From: Streptomyces sp. NBC_01275
GTDB taxonomy: Bacteria; Actinomycetota; Actinomycetes; Streptomycetales; Streptomycetaceae
DNA length: 64,000 bases
Direction: 5' to 3'
Assembly (NCBI RefSeq): GCF_026340655.1
Contig: NZ_JAPEOZ010000001.1
Coordinates: forward strand, 6,262,001-6,326,000
Shown in pieces: positions 11,585 through 19,761 of the stretch (its first letter is position 1; every line of letters begins with the position of its first letter). Under the pieces are notes generated by a model. The model worked only from the letters and a program-made list of their open reading frames with translations, was not told the origin of the DNA and did not search any database. The position numbers were made by a program, and so were the translations under genes.

Positions 11585-14500
11585 TCAGGCATACAGATCG
11601 GTGTCGGCTGCCAGGGTGGCGGTAGCGGCCAGTACTCGCGCAAAGCTGGCTACAGCCGGCTCGTCCAGGTGCTCCATCGCCCCACGGAGGCGCTCCTCCC
11701 AGTCGAGGCGGAACTCGTAAGCGAGTAGGTGCCCCTCTCGGTGGGTGGCCGGGTTGATGCCGAGCAGAGCGTTCAAATCGGGCGCCGGAAAGACTACGGG
11801 GGACCGGAAGATCTCGCGCTCCGCGGCGCCCGGGGCAAGCAGGCTCTGGCCGATCAGGAGGGCCGGGTCTACCAACCGCGCTGCTTCCTCGCACCAGACG
11901 GTTACGTGCCCCCGGACTTCCCCGTTCTGTGTGACCACCGGCGGAAGCCCCCAGTCCGGCAGGTCGACCGATCTACCGTCACCTCGGGTTACCCGCAACA
12001 TGGTAGGGACCAGTCGGCACTCCAGTCCCAGGAAGCGTAGGGCCGTGGTGAATGCCAGCACGAGGAAGGCAGGAGAGGGCGCTGCTTGCCCACCCAGGTG
12101 ATAAGAGGTGGCTCCCAGCAGGCTGTAAAGCGAGCGCGCATCGGGCGGAACGGCCCGGGTGAGAGCTACGGCGTTGCGCCAGGGGTATTCGTCTATCAGA
12201 TACGTTCCACTGCCTCCCGACGGTGGCAGCGGAAAGTGAGGAGGCCCCTCCAGGCTCACCGTTTCGGAAGGCTCGTCGTGCGGATCCTGTTCATGCAGCT
12301 CCAGGAACTGGCGTGCTGTGACCGCGAGCGGTACGTGGCTCTGCCCCGCAGCCTCGAACAGCTCAAGGCTCTCTCGCATCAGGGCGCGGCACAGCTCCGG
12401 GTCACTGTCTGGATGCCCCAGAAGGTGTCGGGTCCAGGCGAGCACAGCGCGTCGGTGCGTGACATGGGCCAGTACGTCCGGCCCGGCTTCGGTGTGTGCT
12501 ACGAGCAGCGCCTCAGCCTGGTCGATCAACAACCCTGCGGCTTTGAGGATCCAGGCTTCAGTGGGTAGCCCCTTCTCCTGCCTGCGGAGGCTGCCCACCG
12601 TCAGGGCATGGGCCGCGTCCACCATATGGTCCGCGTGGTGGCGCATGATGTTCACGGCTTCCCGCTCGGCGGGCTCGGGGATTCCCGCGGTGACGGCGAG
12701 GGCCTCCTCCAGCCGACCCGTGGATGCTTTGACGATGGCGTCCAGGAAGTGGAGTTCCGCGCTCGTCTCGGCGTCTGCCGGAGCCGCCGCCTTAGCCTGG
12801 TCGATGGCCATAGCCGCGTCGTCCCAGTTCTGGATCCACACGAGCGACTGCACCTGTTCCAACCGGATTCCGAAGGCTGTCGAGGGAGCCACATCCTCGC
12901 GCTGCAGAACCGCCTCGAGCCTGGCGTTGGCGCGGGCGATGTCAGCGAAGCGGTCCGTTGCCACTGCCGCGCGCATGTCGGCGACGTGGGCCAACAGCAG
13001 GTGCTCGACGCCCTCAGCGTGGAGTGAGTCCATGCCTTCCAGCAAAGTCCAGGCAGTCTGTGCCGCCTGTGCGGCCTCGTCGAACCGCGACTGATTCATC
13101 AGGCACTGGGCCAGTGTGGTCGTCGTGGCGGCTCGGCGGTAGACGGGATCGTCGATTGCCCCTTCGCCGGCGTGCTCCACGATCGTCAGTGCCTCACGTA
13201 ACAGTCCCTCGCTGCGCACCAGATCACCGTGGATGTTTGAGATCGCTCCCGCGACATTGGCCAGCAGTGCCACGGTGTTGGCGTCCGCATAGCCGCTATT
13301 GGTCACGCGATGCGCCACATGAACCGCATGCTCAATCAGGGTGGCGGCCTCGGCCCATGAGTGCTGTTTCTGGCAGTCCACCAGCCGTTTCACCAGCTCG
13401 TGCTGGAAGCGTCCTTGCATCGTATTGACGGCCTCGCCGTCCAGCATCGCGCGGATGATTTCCTGGACGATGCGGTGGATTGCGAGAAAGCCGTCTCGGG
13501 GGTCGACCAGGGAAAATCTGCGCAGCTCCGCCACAGCCCTGTAGACGGCAGATCCGGTCGGCAGGTCGAGTGTTGCGAGGTGAAGCGGAATGAAGTCTGG
13601 GGCGAGCAGGGCACAGCGGGCGAGCAGCCCCGCGGCGAGATGCTGTCCCGAGTCGTCGGACGAGTGCAGCGCCTGATCGAGCACCCTTTTTACGCTGAGG
13701 GTGACCGCCGCGGTCAGTGTCGCGCCCTCCCGGTAGTCGAGCGGCACGAAGCCGCGGTCGTCGAGCAACTGGGCGCGGCAGTTGGCGAGTTCAGTCAGAT
13801 AGACGCCGACCGGGCACTGGGTCGCCGCGATGTAGCCGATGGCCTGGGCGATGCCGAGCGGGATGCCCTCCACTGCGTTGACCAGCGCGGACACCTCGGA
13901 CTCGGAGATATCCGGCAGCCGTTCTCCAGCCCAGGCAGTGGCCTCCTCGGCCGTCATCCGTTCAACGACTAGCCCGCCGTCTGCCGCAGCCCAGGCCGAG
14001 TCGCGGGTGGTGACCAACACATGCGCACCTTCGCAGGTCGGCAGCAGACCTTGCAGCTGCTCCCGGTCCGCGACGTTGTCGTAGATGAGCAGCAGCCTGG
14101 TGCCCAGGTGCGCTAGGCGGAGGCCGACCTGAGTGAGGATCTCCACGTCGGTGGCTGGCTCGGTGTCCTGTCGCTCCTCGGTGACCATCCGCCGATATGC
14201 GGCGATGACGTCCTCCCGGGTATCGGACGGGATCCACCAAACAAAGTCGTACTGGTCTCGGTGTCGGTGGGCATACAGCCGTGCGATGCTCGATTTGCCG
14301 ATCCCACCGAGTCCGGACACCACCACCCGGGGTGTCCCTGCATCGGGCTCCCTGCTGAATCGTTCCCTGAGCGTCGTCAGCTCCCTGCTCCGGCCGCGCA
14401 CACCGGCAGCCGAAGGGACCTCACGGAAGAGCGCGCGGCCGGGCCCGGGCAGCTTGATTGCCTCGGCCCCAGGCGTGGCACGGCGTCCGCGCACGAGCCG

Positions 14501-15136
14501 CGGAAGCTCGGCCAACCGGAACGTGCGTCGGGCGAGCAGGTGGTCCCCGGACCACTGAAACATCTTCACAAACAGTGCGTCGACCGTGCTGTCGATGTCT
14601 TCCGCCGCCATGGCGACGGGGGACAGGCGCAGCAGCTCCAACCGGGCCTGGTCGAGGATCTGCTCCCAGGGCCCGATCCGAGTATCAATCTCCAGCCGTC
14701 GGAGCAACGCGTGATCGTTGACGGTCAGCCTGATCGAGGCCGGCACTTCGTCCTTGCACTCTGCCAGCCATTGGCCAGGGTCCGGCACGGCCCGAGCACG
14801 TGCCACCGCGTTCCGCAGTGCATGTCCTGATGAGTGCACGGGTGCGTCCGAGAGGAACCGCAGCACCGCCGTGCCTCCGGGATCTGCGGAGCCCCAGCGT
14901 CGAGCCAGCCTTACCAGTTCCGGACCTGACCACGAGCCCGGCTCGACGCGGGTCTTCGCCTGTGCGAGCAGCAGCGGCCGTCCCTGCGCGTCGCGTACTT
15001 CGAAGTCGATGGCCTCATCAGCGCCCTCGACCCGGAAGGTCTCGGCGTCCGGGTACTCCTCCGGAGTGCGGATGAGCTGCAGAATGGCGCACGCCGTCTG
15101 GAAACTCATGCCCCGTGCCGTATCGACTCCGCCCAT
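11585..15136 (-). CDS. STAND NTPase with nuclease-like N terminus, TPR-like repeats and C-terminal sensor-like domain
   Basis: The 1183-residue protein is built like an NLR-type immune ATPase. Residues ~8-65 resemble Cap4/DUF4297-type PD-(D/E)xK nucleases: GMSFQTACAILQL, then EGADEAIDFEV (Asp44) and LLLAQAK (Gln59, Lys61). The NB-ARC module has Walker A GLGGIGKSS (275-283), Walker B RLLLIYDNV (347-355) and VLVTTRD (373-379). Helical TPR-like repeats fill ~550-950. Near the C terminus, FTTALRFLGLECRLV followed by HVTVW (His1077) and LVDP (Asp1090) recall a transglutaminase-like core, with Ser1021 where a Cys is expected. ATG 15136 follows GGGGGAAT by 7 nt. Third codon positions look less GC-biased than the neighbours, consistent with transfer. 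Antiphage defence is inferred, not shown. Confidence 0.8.
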   Translation of the reverse strand: MGGVDTARGMSFQTACAILQLIRTPEEYPDAETFRVEGADEAIDFEVRDAQGRPLLLAQAKTRVEPGSWSGPELVRLARRWGSADPGGTAVLRFLSDAPVHSSGHALRNAVARARAVPDPGQWLAECKDEVPASIRLTVNDHALLRRLEIDTRIGPWEQILDQARLELLRLSPVAMAAEDIDSTVDALFVKMFQWSGDHLLARRTFRLAELPRLVRGRRATPGAEAIKLPGPGRALFREVPSAAGVRGRSRELTTLRERFSREPDAGTPRVVVSGLGGIGKSSIARLYAHRHRDQYDFVWWIPSDTREDVIAAYRRMVTEERQDTEPATDVEILTQVGLRLAHLGTRLLLIYDNVADREQLQGLLPTCEGAHVLVTTRDSAWAAADGGLVVERMTAEEATAWAGERLPDISESEVSALVNAVEGIPLGIAQAIGYIAATQCPVGVYLTELANCRAQLLDDRGFVPLDYREGATLTAAVTLSVKRVLDQALHSSDDSGQHLAAGLLARCALLAPDFIPLHLATLDLPTGSAVYRAVAELRRFSLVDPRDGFLAIHRIVQEIIRAMLDGEAVNTMQGRFQHELVKRLVDCQKQHSWAEAATLIEHAVHVAHRVTNSGYADANTVALLANVAGAISNIHGDLVRSEGLLREALTIVEHAGEGAIDDPVYRRAATTTTLAQCLMNQSRFDEAAQAAQTAWTLLEGMDSLHAEGVEHLLLAHVADMRAAVATDRFADIARANARLEAVLQREDVAPSTAFGIRLEQVQSLVWIQNWDDAAMAIDQAKAAAPADAETSAELHFLDAIVKASTGRLEEALAVTAGIPEPAEREAVNIMRHHADHMVDAAHALTVGSLRRQEKGLPTEAWILKAAGLLIDQAEALLVAHTEAGPDVLAHVTHRRAVLAWTRHLLGHPDSDPELCRALMRESLELFEAAGQSHVPLAVTARQFLELHEQDPHDEPSETVSLEGPPHFPLPPSGGSGTYLIDEYPWRNAVALTRAVPPDARSLYSLLGATSYHLGGQAAPSPAFLVLAFTTALRFLGLECRLVPTMLRVTRGDGRSVDLPDWGLPPVVTQNGEVRGHVTVWCEEAARLVDPALLIGQSLLAPGAAEREIFRSPVVFPAPDLNALLGINPATHREGHLLAYEFRLDWEERLRGAMEHLDEPAVASFARVLAATATLAADTDLYA

Positions 15137-15338
15137 ATGGCGATTCCCCCTTGGCCTCGGTGTCGCCCTCTAGCATGCAGGGCACCACTGACAGTCCACA
15201 TCGCAACGGTTCACAAGCTGCCACGTAGGCGTCCCCCTGGACCTGGCAGGGGGGAGCGTTGTGACCCTCTGACTAGCCCATCCACGTCGTCTTTTCGAGG
15301 TGAGCGTCTGACGCCGTGGCCTGAGGCACTGTTCTCGA
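15137..15338. other. Intergenic region upstream of the STAND gene
   Basis: The 202 bp between the DUF6000 stop and the STAND start must hold the STAND promoter. I see no clear -35/-10 pair, hairpin or repeat. Confidence 0.5.
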
Positions 15339-15971
15339 CTATGCGCGGGACCAGCCGTTGGTGAAGTCGCAGTGGAGGTCCGTCCAGCGGCGCTGCTCAG
15401 CAACGGTGTAGGCGGGGTCGTCGCGGAGGTGGACCAGGGCGTTGACCCACTGGTCCCAGAGGCCGTCGGGCTGGGTGAAGCGGTCGGCGTGGTGGGTGCC
15501 GAGGTGGGCGTCGAGGCGGAGGAGGGCACCGAGGGCTGCGGGCTGGTCGTAGCGGAGGTCGGGGCGGGGGAGGTAGCGGTCCAGGTAGGAAGCGAGGATC
15601 TCGGCGTCCGCGTGGGTGCCGAAGCGGGCCAGGGCGAAGCAGTAGCCGCCGCCAGAGAAGCAGAACTCGCTGGCCAGGAGTAGGTCGCCGATGCGTTCGC
15701 GGAACGTGGCGCGTCGGCCTACGCCGATCAGCCAGGCGGCGGTGAGGCGTGAGCGCCACTCGTAGCCGAGGAGGGCCTCCAGCTCGGCATCGGTGATCGT
15801 GGCTGCGTCGTCGATGAGGTGCCAGGCGAAGCGTTCGGCGTGTGGCCACCCGGGCCGCAGGACACGACCGCTTTTCAGGTCGCGGTAGCGCGGGTGGTCC
15901 GAGTCCTTCCTCGTCACGTAGCGCTCGATCACGTAGCCGTAGCCGATCTCCTCGGGGTGCTGGAACGGCAT
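15339..15971 (-). CDS. DUF6000 family protein
   Basis: The 210-residue protein contains the DUF6000 core as I recall it: TDAELEALLGYEWRSRLTAAWLIG, RERIGDLLLASEFCFSGGGYCFALARFG and YLDRYLPRPDLRYDQPAALGAL. It is a helical, soluble protein of unknown function, frequent in Streptomyces accessory clusters. ATG 15971 has GGAGAGGT upstream and starts 3 nt after the HEAT gene stop, so it is the last gene of a three-gene operon. A role as an immunity-type protein is inference from its company. Confidence 0.72.
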   Translation of the reverse strand: MPFQHPEEIGYGYVIERYVTRKDSDHPRYRDLKSGRVLRPGWPHAERFAWHLIDDAATITDAELEALLGYEWRSRLTAAWLIGVGRRATFRERIGDLLLASEFCFSGGGYCFALARFGTHADAEILASYLDRYLPRPDLRYDQPAALGALLRLDAHLGTHHADRFTQPDGLWDQWVNALVHLRDDPAYTVAEQRRWTDLHCDFTNGWSRA

Positions 15972-15974
15972 CGG

Positions 15975-16706
15975 TCACCTCTCCGGGTATAGGTCGGTAC
16001 GGTCGATCCAGGTGGGGGCGACGAAGATGTTGTCGCCGGCGGGGGCTTCTGAGGCTTCCAGCAGGGACCAGGTGCGGGACTCTTCGACCAGGTGCTCCCA
16101 GGGCGCAGTCCAGTCGAGTTCCCAGTCCAGGCCGGTGCCGGAGACGCCGTACGTGCGGCCCGCGTCCACCCGCCAGACCTGGGAGTAGAGGATCACCTGG
16201 GCGTGGTCGGCCAGGTCGTTGATGATCTCGGCGAAGTGAGCCGAGGGCCAGCCAGGGGTGTCGTCCGCAGCGGTGGCTCGTAGGCGCGCGGTGAGCGGCG
16301 GGACGACAGGGCTGCGTGCGCCGAGTTCGGTCAGGGCCCAGCGGATGCCGTCGGGCTCGCTCCAGTCCGGTGGCGTCGCCCGTTCCAGGCAGGCGCGATT
16401 GGCGCGGCGCAGGGGCTCGACCGCGCCGTCGATCTCCAGGCTCGCCAAGGCCATCGCCGCCCATTCCCGGACGGTCGGGTCGTCGCTGTCCAGGAGGGCG
16501 ATCAGAGCGGGGCCGCAGCGTGGGTCCGCTACCTCTTCGAAGACCTCGATGGCGGTCAGCTGACCGAAGCTGCCCAGGGCGGGTAGTCCGTCGGTGATCG
16601 TGAGGGTTGCGTCACGACCGATGTCGACCAGCTGCACGCGGGCGGCGTACGAGGCGTCGTCATCCCCGTCGAGCTGTTGGACGAGGGCCTCGATGGGGGA
16701 CGTCAT
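15975..16706 (-). CDS. HEAT-repeat protein
   Basis: The 243-residue protein has HEAT-like helical repeats in its first half (VQLVDIGRDATLTITDGLPAL; AIEVFEEVADPRCGPALIALLDSDDPTVREWAAMAL), giving a protein-binding solenoid. The second half (DHAQVILYSQVWRVDAGRTYG...WTAPWEHLVEE) is an unassigned Trp-rich domain. ATG 16706 overlaps the CPCC stop in an ATGA junction, indicating translational coupling. No enzyme motif is seen. Confidence 0.7.
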   Translation of the reverse strand: MTSPIEALVQQLDGDDDASYAARVQLVDIGRDATLTITDGLPALGSFGQLTAIEVFEEVADPRCGPALIALLDSDDPTVREWAAMALASLEIDGAVEPLRRANRACLERATPPDWSEPDGIRWALTELGARSPVVPPLTARLRATAADDTPGWPSAHFAEIINDLADHAQVILYSQVWRVDAGRTYGVSGTGLDWELDWTAPWEHLVEESRTWSLLEASEAPAGDNIFVAPTWIDRTDLYPER

Positions 16707-17092
16707 GATGCCGCCGGGTGACCGCGACGCCAGAAGGTGGGCAGCCACCAGCAGAGCACCGAGCGGTCGTCGGGCCACGGGGCTCGGTCCTCGGCTTCCC
16801 AGTCCTCGAAGGAGTCGCGCGTCAGGTCGATGGGGCGCCAGGCGGGGTCGAGCGGCTCGTCCGCGGCTGGCGGGCGGACGTACTGCCGGCCGTGTTGGTC
16901 GCAGGCCCCGAAGTCCTGGTAGTTCCGCTGCGCCTCGATCAGGGAGACCCTGTTCGCTCCGCCGTCCATGGTCGGCCAGCGGAACTGGATCCCGTCGTCC
17001 TCCCAGAAGCAGACGGGGCAGATCTCGTGGGAGCCGGGCATGTCGTCGAGCACGCGGTGCCCGCAGCAGGGACAGGGGTAGGAGTCGCTCAC
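16703..17092 (-). CDS. CPCC cysteine-rich family protein
   Basis: The 129-residue protein opens with the CPCC zinc-ribbon pattern: YPCPCCGHRVLDDMPGSHEICPVCFWEDDG. Two CxxC pairs would bind one zinc ion. NRVSLIEAQRNYQDFGAC is also typical of the family. GTG 17092 is the best start because the conserved part begins at once; no strong ribosome binding site is seen. It is the first gene of the CPCC-HEAT-DUF6000 operon. CPCC genes are common near polymorphic-toxin immunity genes, which suggests but does not prove that role. Confidence 0.78.
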   Translation of the reverse strand: MSDSYPCPCCGHRVLDDMPGSHEICPVCFWEDDGIQFRWPTMDGGANRVSLIEAQRNYQDFGACDQHGRQYVRPPAADEPLDPAWRPIDLTRDSFEDWEAEDRAPWPDDRSVLCWWLPTFWRRGHPAAS

Positions 17093-17154
17093 CTGCGCAG
17101 TCTCGTTGCAGGTCCCGCCGGTGGGCCATGGATTTCTCTGCCTCGGCGTACCCA

Positions 17155-17176
17155 GCCAGTCCGCAGCCAGTCCGCG
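17155..17176. repeat. 11-bp tandem pair near the right end of the island
   Basis: GCCAGTCCGCA and GCCAGTCCGCG are adjacent, related to the decamers at 11531-11560. A second local pair TGCCAACG occurs at 17201-17218. Confidence 0.7.
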
Positions 17177-17270
17177 GGACGCCCGTAAACGGCCGTCGGG
17201 TGCCAACGTCTGCCAACGAGGAAATCCCAGGTCAGGGTCCTGCGCGGGGCTCCGCCGCAGTCAGGCAGGT

Positions 17271-17296
17271 TGTGGTGGAGTTCCGCTTCAACGTGT
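17271..17296 (+). repeat. attR-like copy of the 26-bp ychF end
   Basis: Identical to 11452-11477 and continues to a TAG that would end the same frame. No other ychF sequence precedes it. Confidence 0.85.
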
Positions 17297-17348
17297 AGCG
17301 GGTGACATCTCACCACGTCGCTGATCTGGCAAACATGCAGGTCGGGAA

Positions 17349-17374
17349 GGGTTCGACTCTTCGGAGTCGGGCCC
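17349..17374 (+). terminator. Probable original ychF terminator, right of the island
   Basis: GGGTTCGACTC (17349-17359), a TTCG tetraloop and GAGTCGGGCCC (17364-17374) form an 11-bp stem with two G-U pairs, followed by TTGATTCTTTCT. No gene now reads into it from the left, consistent with it being the pre-insertion ychF terminator. Confidence 0.7.
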
Positions 17375-17462
17375 TTGATTCTTTCTCGTGCTGGGATGGC
17401 GCTGGGATGGCCGACCCCTCGTCGCCTGTCATCATGCCTGGTCATCCGCACCTGAGGTCGCA

Positions 17463-17497
17463 TACTAATGTCCATGTTAGTAACATCGTCGTTAGTG
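17463..17497. promoter_or_regulatory. Palindromic operator-like cluster upstream of the ATPase gene
   Basis: TACTAA (17463-17468) and TTAGTA (17477-17482) form an inverted repeat. ATGTTAGTAACAT (17474-17486) is a perfect 13-bp palindrome, and a third TTAGT follows at 17492-17496. Repeated ACTAA/TTAGT half-sites are typical of TetR-type operators; no regulator gene is adjacent. The segment is distinctly AT-rich for this genome. Confidence 0.55.
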
Positions 17498-17519
17498 TCA
17501 TGCGTGGAGGTCGGCGGAC

Positions 17520-18938
17520 ATGGTGGACTTTGTGGGCCGTCGGCAGGAGCTGGCGACGCTGGAGCGAGAGCTGCAGAAGGTGGCGGCAGGGGTTGGCGGG
17601 GAGCGGCCCGGTCGGTGTGTGATGTTGCGTGGGCGGCGCCGGGTGGGCAAGTCGCGGCTGGTCGAGCGGTTTGCGGAGCGCTCCGGAGCCCCGTTCTTGT
17701 TCTACGCGGCGACCGGTGCGTCTCCCAGGGATGATCTGGCACGGCTGGCCCGGGACGCCCAAGCGTCGACACTGCCGTCGGCGGGGCTGGTGGCCGCAGC
17801 GCGGCCGGAGAGTTGGGATGCCGCGTTCGATGTGCTCGCCGCGGCGTTGCCCGCCGACGGGGCGAGCGTGCTGGTCATCGACGAGGTGCCGTACCTGATG
17901 GACGCTGACGGCGCCTTTGAGGGGATGCTGCAACGGGCCTGGGACCGGGTGCTGGAGACCAAGCCGGTGCTGCTGGTCCTCATCGGCTCCGACCTGTCGA
18001 TGATGGAGGCCCTGAACAGCTACGGACGCCCCTTCCATCAGCGCGGCCGGGAGATGGTGCTAGGGCCGCTGAACCCCGCCGAGGTGGGGCAGATGCTCGG
18101 GTTGGAACCGGCGGAAGCCTTCGACGCCGCGCTGGTCACCGGTGGTCTGCCGCTGATCTGCGCGGAGTGGCCGCGGGGCGCAGGGCTGTGGGATTTCCTC
18201 GGCGAGGCGCTGAGCGACCCGGTCTCGGCCCTGCTGGTGTCGGCCGAGCGCTCGCTGGCTGCCGAATTCCCCCCGCAGGCTCAGGCGCGTACGGTGCTGG
18301 CGGCTATCGGCAGTGGTGAGCGGACCTTCACCAACATCGCTCGTGCGGCCGGCGGGATCGGGGCCACGCCGCTGCAGCGGGCGCTGGAGCTGCTTACGGG
18401 CAAGCGGATCGTCGCGGCGGAGCTGCCCGTATCGCTGCGTCCGTCGAAGGATCGCCGCTACCGGGTGACAGACCCCTACCTGCGGTTTTGGCTGCACCTG
18501 CTCGGCCCGTCCATGGAGGAGATCGAGCGGGGACGGGGCGATCTGACGTTGGCGCGGATCCGGGAGAACTGGACCAGCTGGCGCGGCCGAGCCGTCGAGC
18601 CCCTTGTCCGCGAGGCCCTGGCGCGGATACTGCCCGATGACAGGCTGCCCGCGGCCCCCGCAGTGGGCGGCTACTGGACCCGTACCAACGACGTCGAGAT
18701 CGACATCGTCGGGGCGGACCACGCCCCCATCGCCAAGGAGATGTTCTTCGTCGGCTCCATCAAGTGGCTGGAGCAGTCGCCCTTCGACCGGCACGACCTG
18801 GCAGCTCTCCACCGCCACCGCGCCGCCCTCACCGGCGAACCCGTTCCAGTCGTGGCGGTCTCGCGCAGCGGAGTCGACTGTCCGGGGCTCGATGCCGTCT
18901 ACGGCCCTGGCGATTTGCTGACCGCCTGGTCGCTGTGA
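17520..18938 (+). CDS. Archaeal-type ATPase with DUF234 C-terminal domain
   Basis: The 472-residue protein has an AAA/STAND-like ATPase domain: FVGRRQEL box, Walker A GRRRVGKS (38-45) and Walker B VLVIDEVPYL (117-126). A winged-helix segment follows (RYRVTDPYLRFWLHLL). The DUF234 tail has EIDIVG (393-398) and GSIKW (412-416). In relatives that last motif reads GECKW, part of a PD-(D/E)xK core, so the acidic residue is Ser here. ATG 17520 has GGAGG 9 nt upstream. Function is unknown; such genes are frequent in accessory and defence regions. Confidence 0.8.
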   Translation: MVDFVGRRQELATLERELQKVAAGVGGERPGRCVMLRGRRRVGKSRLVERFAERSGAPFLFYAATGASPRDDLARLARDAQASTLPSAGLVAAARPESWDAAFDVLAAALPADGASVLVIDEVPYLMDADGAFEGMLQRAWDRVLETKPVLLVLIGSDLSMMEALNSYGRPFHQRGREMVLGPLNPAEVGQMLGLEPAEAFDAALVTGGLPLICAEWPRGAGLWDFLGEALSDPVSALLVSAERSLAAEFPPQAQARTVLAAIGSGERTFTNIARAAGGIGATPLQRALELLTGKRIVAAELPVSLRPSKDRRYRVTDPYLRFWLHLLGPSMEEIERGRGDLTLARIRENWTSWRGRAVEPLVREALARILPDDRLPAAPAVGGYWTRTNDVEIDIVGADHAPIAKEMFFVGSIKWLEQSPFDRHDLAALHRHRAALTGEPVPVVAVSRSGVDCPGLDAVYGPGDLLTAWSL

Positions 18939-19013
18939 GTGGCGGATAACGGGCAAGACAAGGGAGTTGGGGAGCGCGATCCCGCCGCAGACGTGTCACG
19001 TGGGCGCCGGCTT

Positions 19014-19595
19014 CTAGGCGGGCCGGGGCGGGGTGAGCCCGGTGAGGTCCAGGGTGATCTCGAAGGGGACGGGGCGTTTCAGGGTGCCGCGGAAGATGCC
19101 GGCAGGGGCGTAGGCGCCGGTCGGTTCGTCCAGTTCGTAGGCGTGGACGACGGGGGCGCCGTTCTCGTCCTCGATGCACCAGTAGTGCGGGATGCCGGCC
19201 TCCGCGTACTTGCGGAGCTTGACCGCGCGATCCCGGTGCGCGGACTCGGGTGAGACGACCTCGATGACGAGCTTCACGGCCTCCGGGGCGTACCAGGTGC
19301 GGTCCGGGTCGTAGGGCAGGTCCGTGAGCAAGAGGTCCGGCTCGGGGCGGTTACGGGCATCGAGGCGGATCGTCATCTCCCGCTCGACCTCGAAGCCGGC
19401 TGGTGCCTGCGCTGTGAGCGTCGTGGTCAGGGCAGTGACGAGACGGCCGTGCCAGGACCGCTGGGGCGACATCATGAAGACGAGGGCTCCGTCGATCAGC
19501 TCGGTGTGGCGTGGTGCCTCGGGGAGGTGGTCCAGGTCCTCCGCGAACCAGCCTTCCAAGCGCGGCGGGCGCATCCAGTCGGGCAGTGCGGTCAT
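19014..19595 (-). CDS. Uma2 family (DUF820) restriction-endonuclease-fold protein
   Basis: The 193-residue protein shows the Uma2 pattern: ELIDGALVFMM, RPEPDLLL (Glu/Asp of the catalytic core), LVIEVVSPESAHRDRAVKLRKYAEAGIPHYWCIE. The E-x-V after the catalytic Asp replaces the usual E-x-K. Uma2 proteins are abundant in Streptomyces and cyanobacteria and have the PD-(D/E)xK fold, but their role is unknown. ATG 19595 is 6 nt after minus-strand TACGGT, so it is likely leaderless. It converges on the ATPase gene. Confidence 0.88.
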   Translation of the reverse strand: MTALPDWMRPPRLEGWFAEDLDHLPEAPRHTELIDGALVFMMSPQRSWHGRLVTALTTTLTAQAPAGFEVEREMTIRLDARNRPEPDLLLTDLPYDPDRTWYAPEAVKLVIEVVSPESAHRDRAVKLRKYAEAGIPHYWCIEDENGAPVVHAYELDEPTGAYAPAGIFRGTLKRPVPFEITLDLTGLTPPRPA

Positions 19596-19601
19596 GGCTC
19601 A

Positions 19602-19607
19602 ACCGTA
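19602..19607 (-). promoter_or_regulatory. -10 box of leaderless Uma2 gene
   Basis: Minus-strand TACGGT ends 6 nt before the ATG at 19595. Confidence 0.45.
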
Positions 19608-19761
19608 GCGATTCGGCGGGGTGCGGGCCACGAGATCGTCGGCCGCGCACCTGGCCCGAGATCGCCGTTCCGCCCCGGTGCGCTGCCCGCTTACGATGCG
19701 CGCAGTCGTACGGCAGTTCTACGCAGCTGTCGGAATCGTTCGAACCAGGAGCACGGTACTC

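Noticed and set aside
11585..15136. STAND protein as another AfsR-type regulator
   Set aside because: The N terminus has no SARP winged helix or BTAD domain; it instead has a nuclease-like Asp...Gln-x-Lys pattern, unlike the true AfsR-type protein at 52476.
16594..17298. Plus-strand frame of 234 codons ending in the YchF tail VVEFRFNV
   Set aside because: Only the last eight codons match ychF, through the 26-bp duplicated repeat. The rest is the shadow of the CPCC and HEAT genes and is Arg/Pro-rich nonsense, so it is not a ychF pseudogene.
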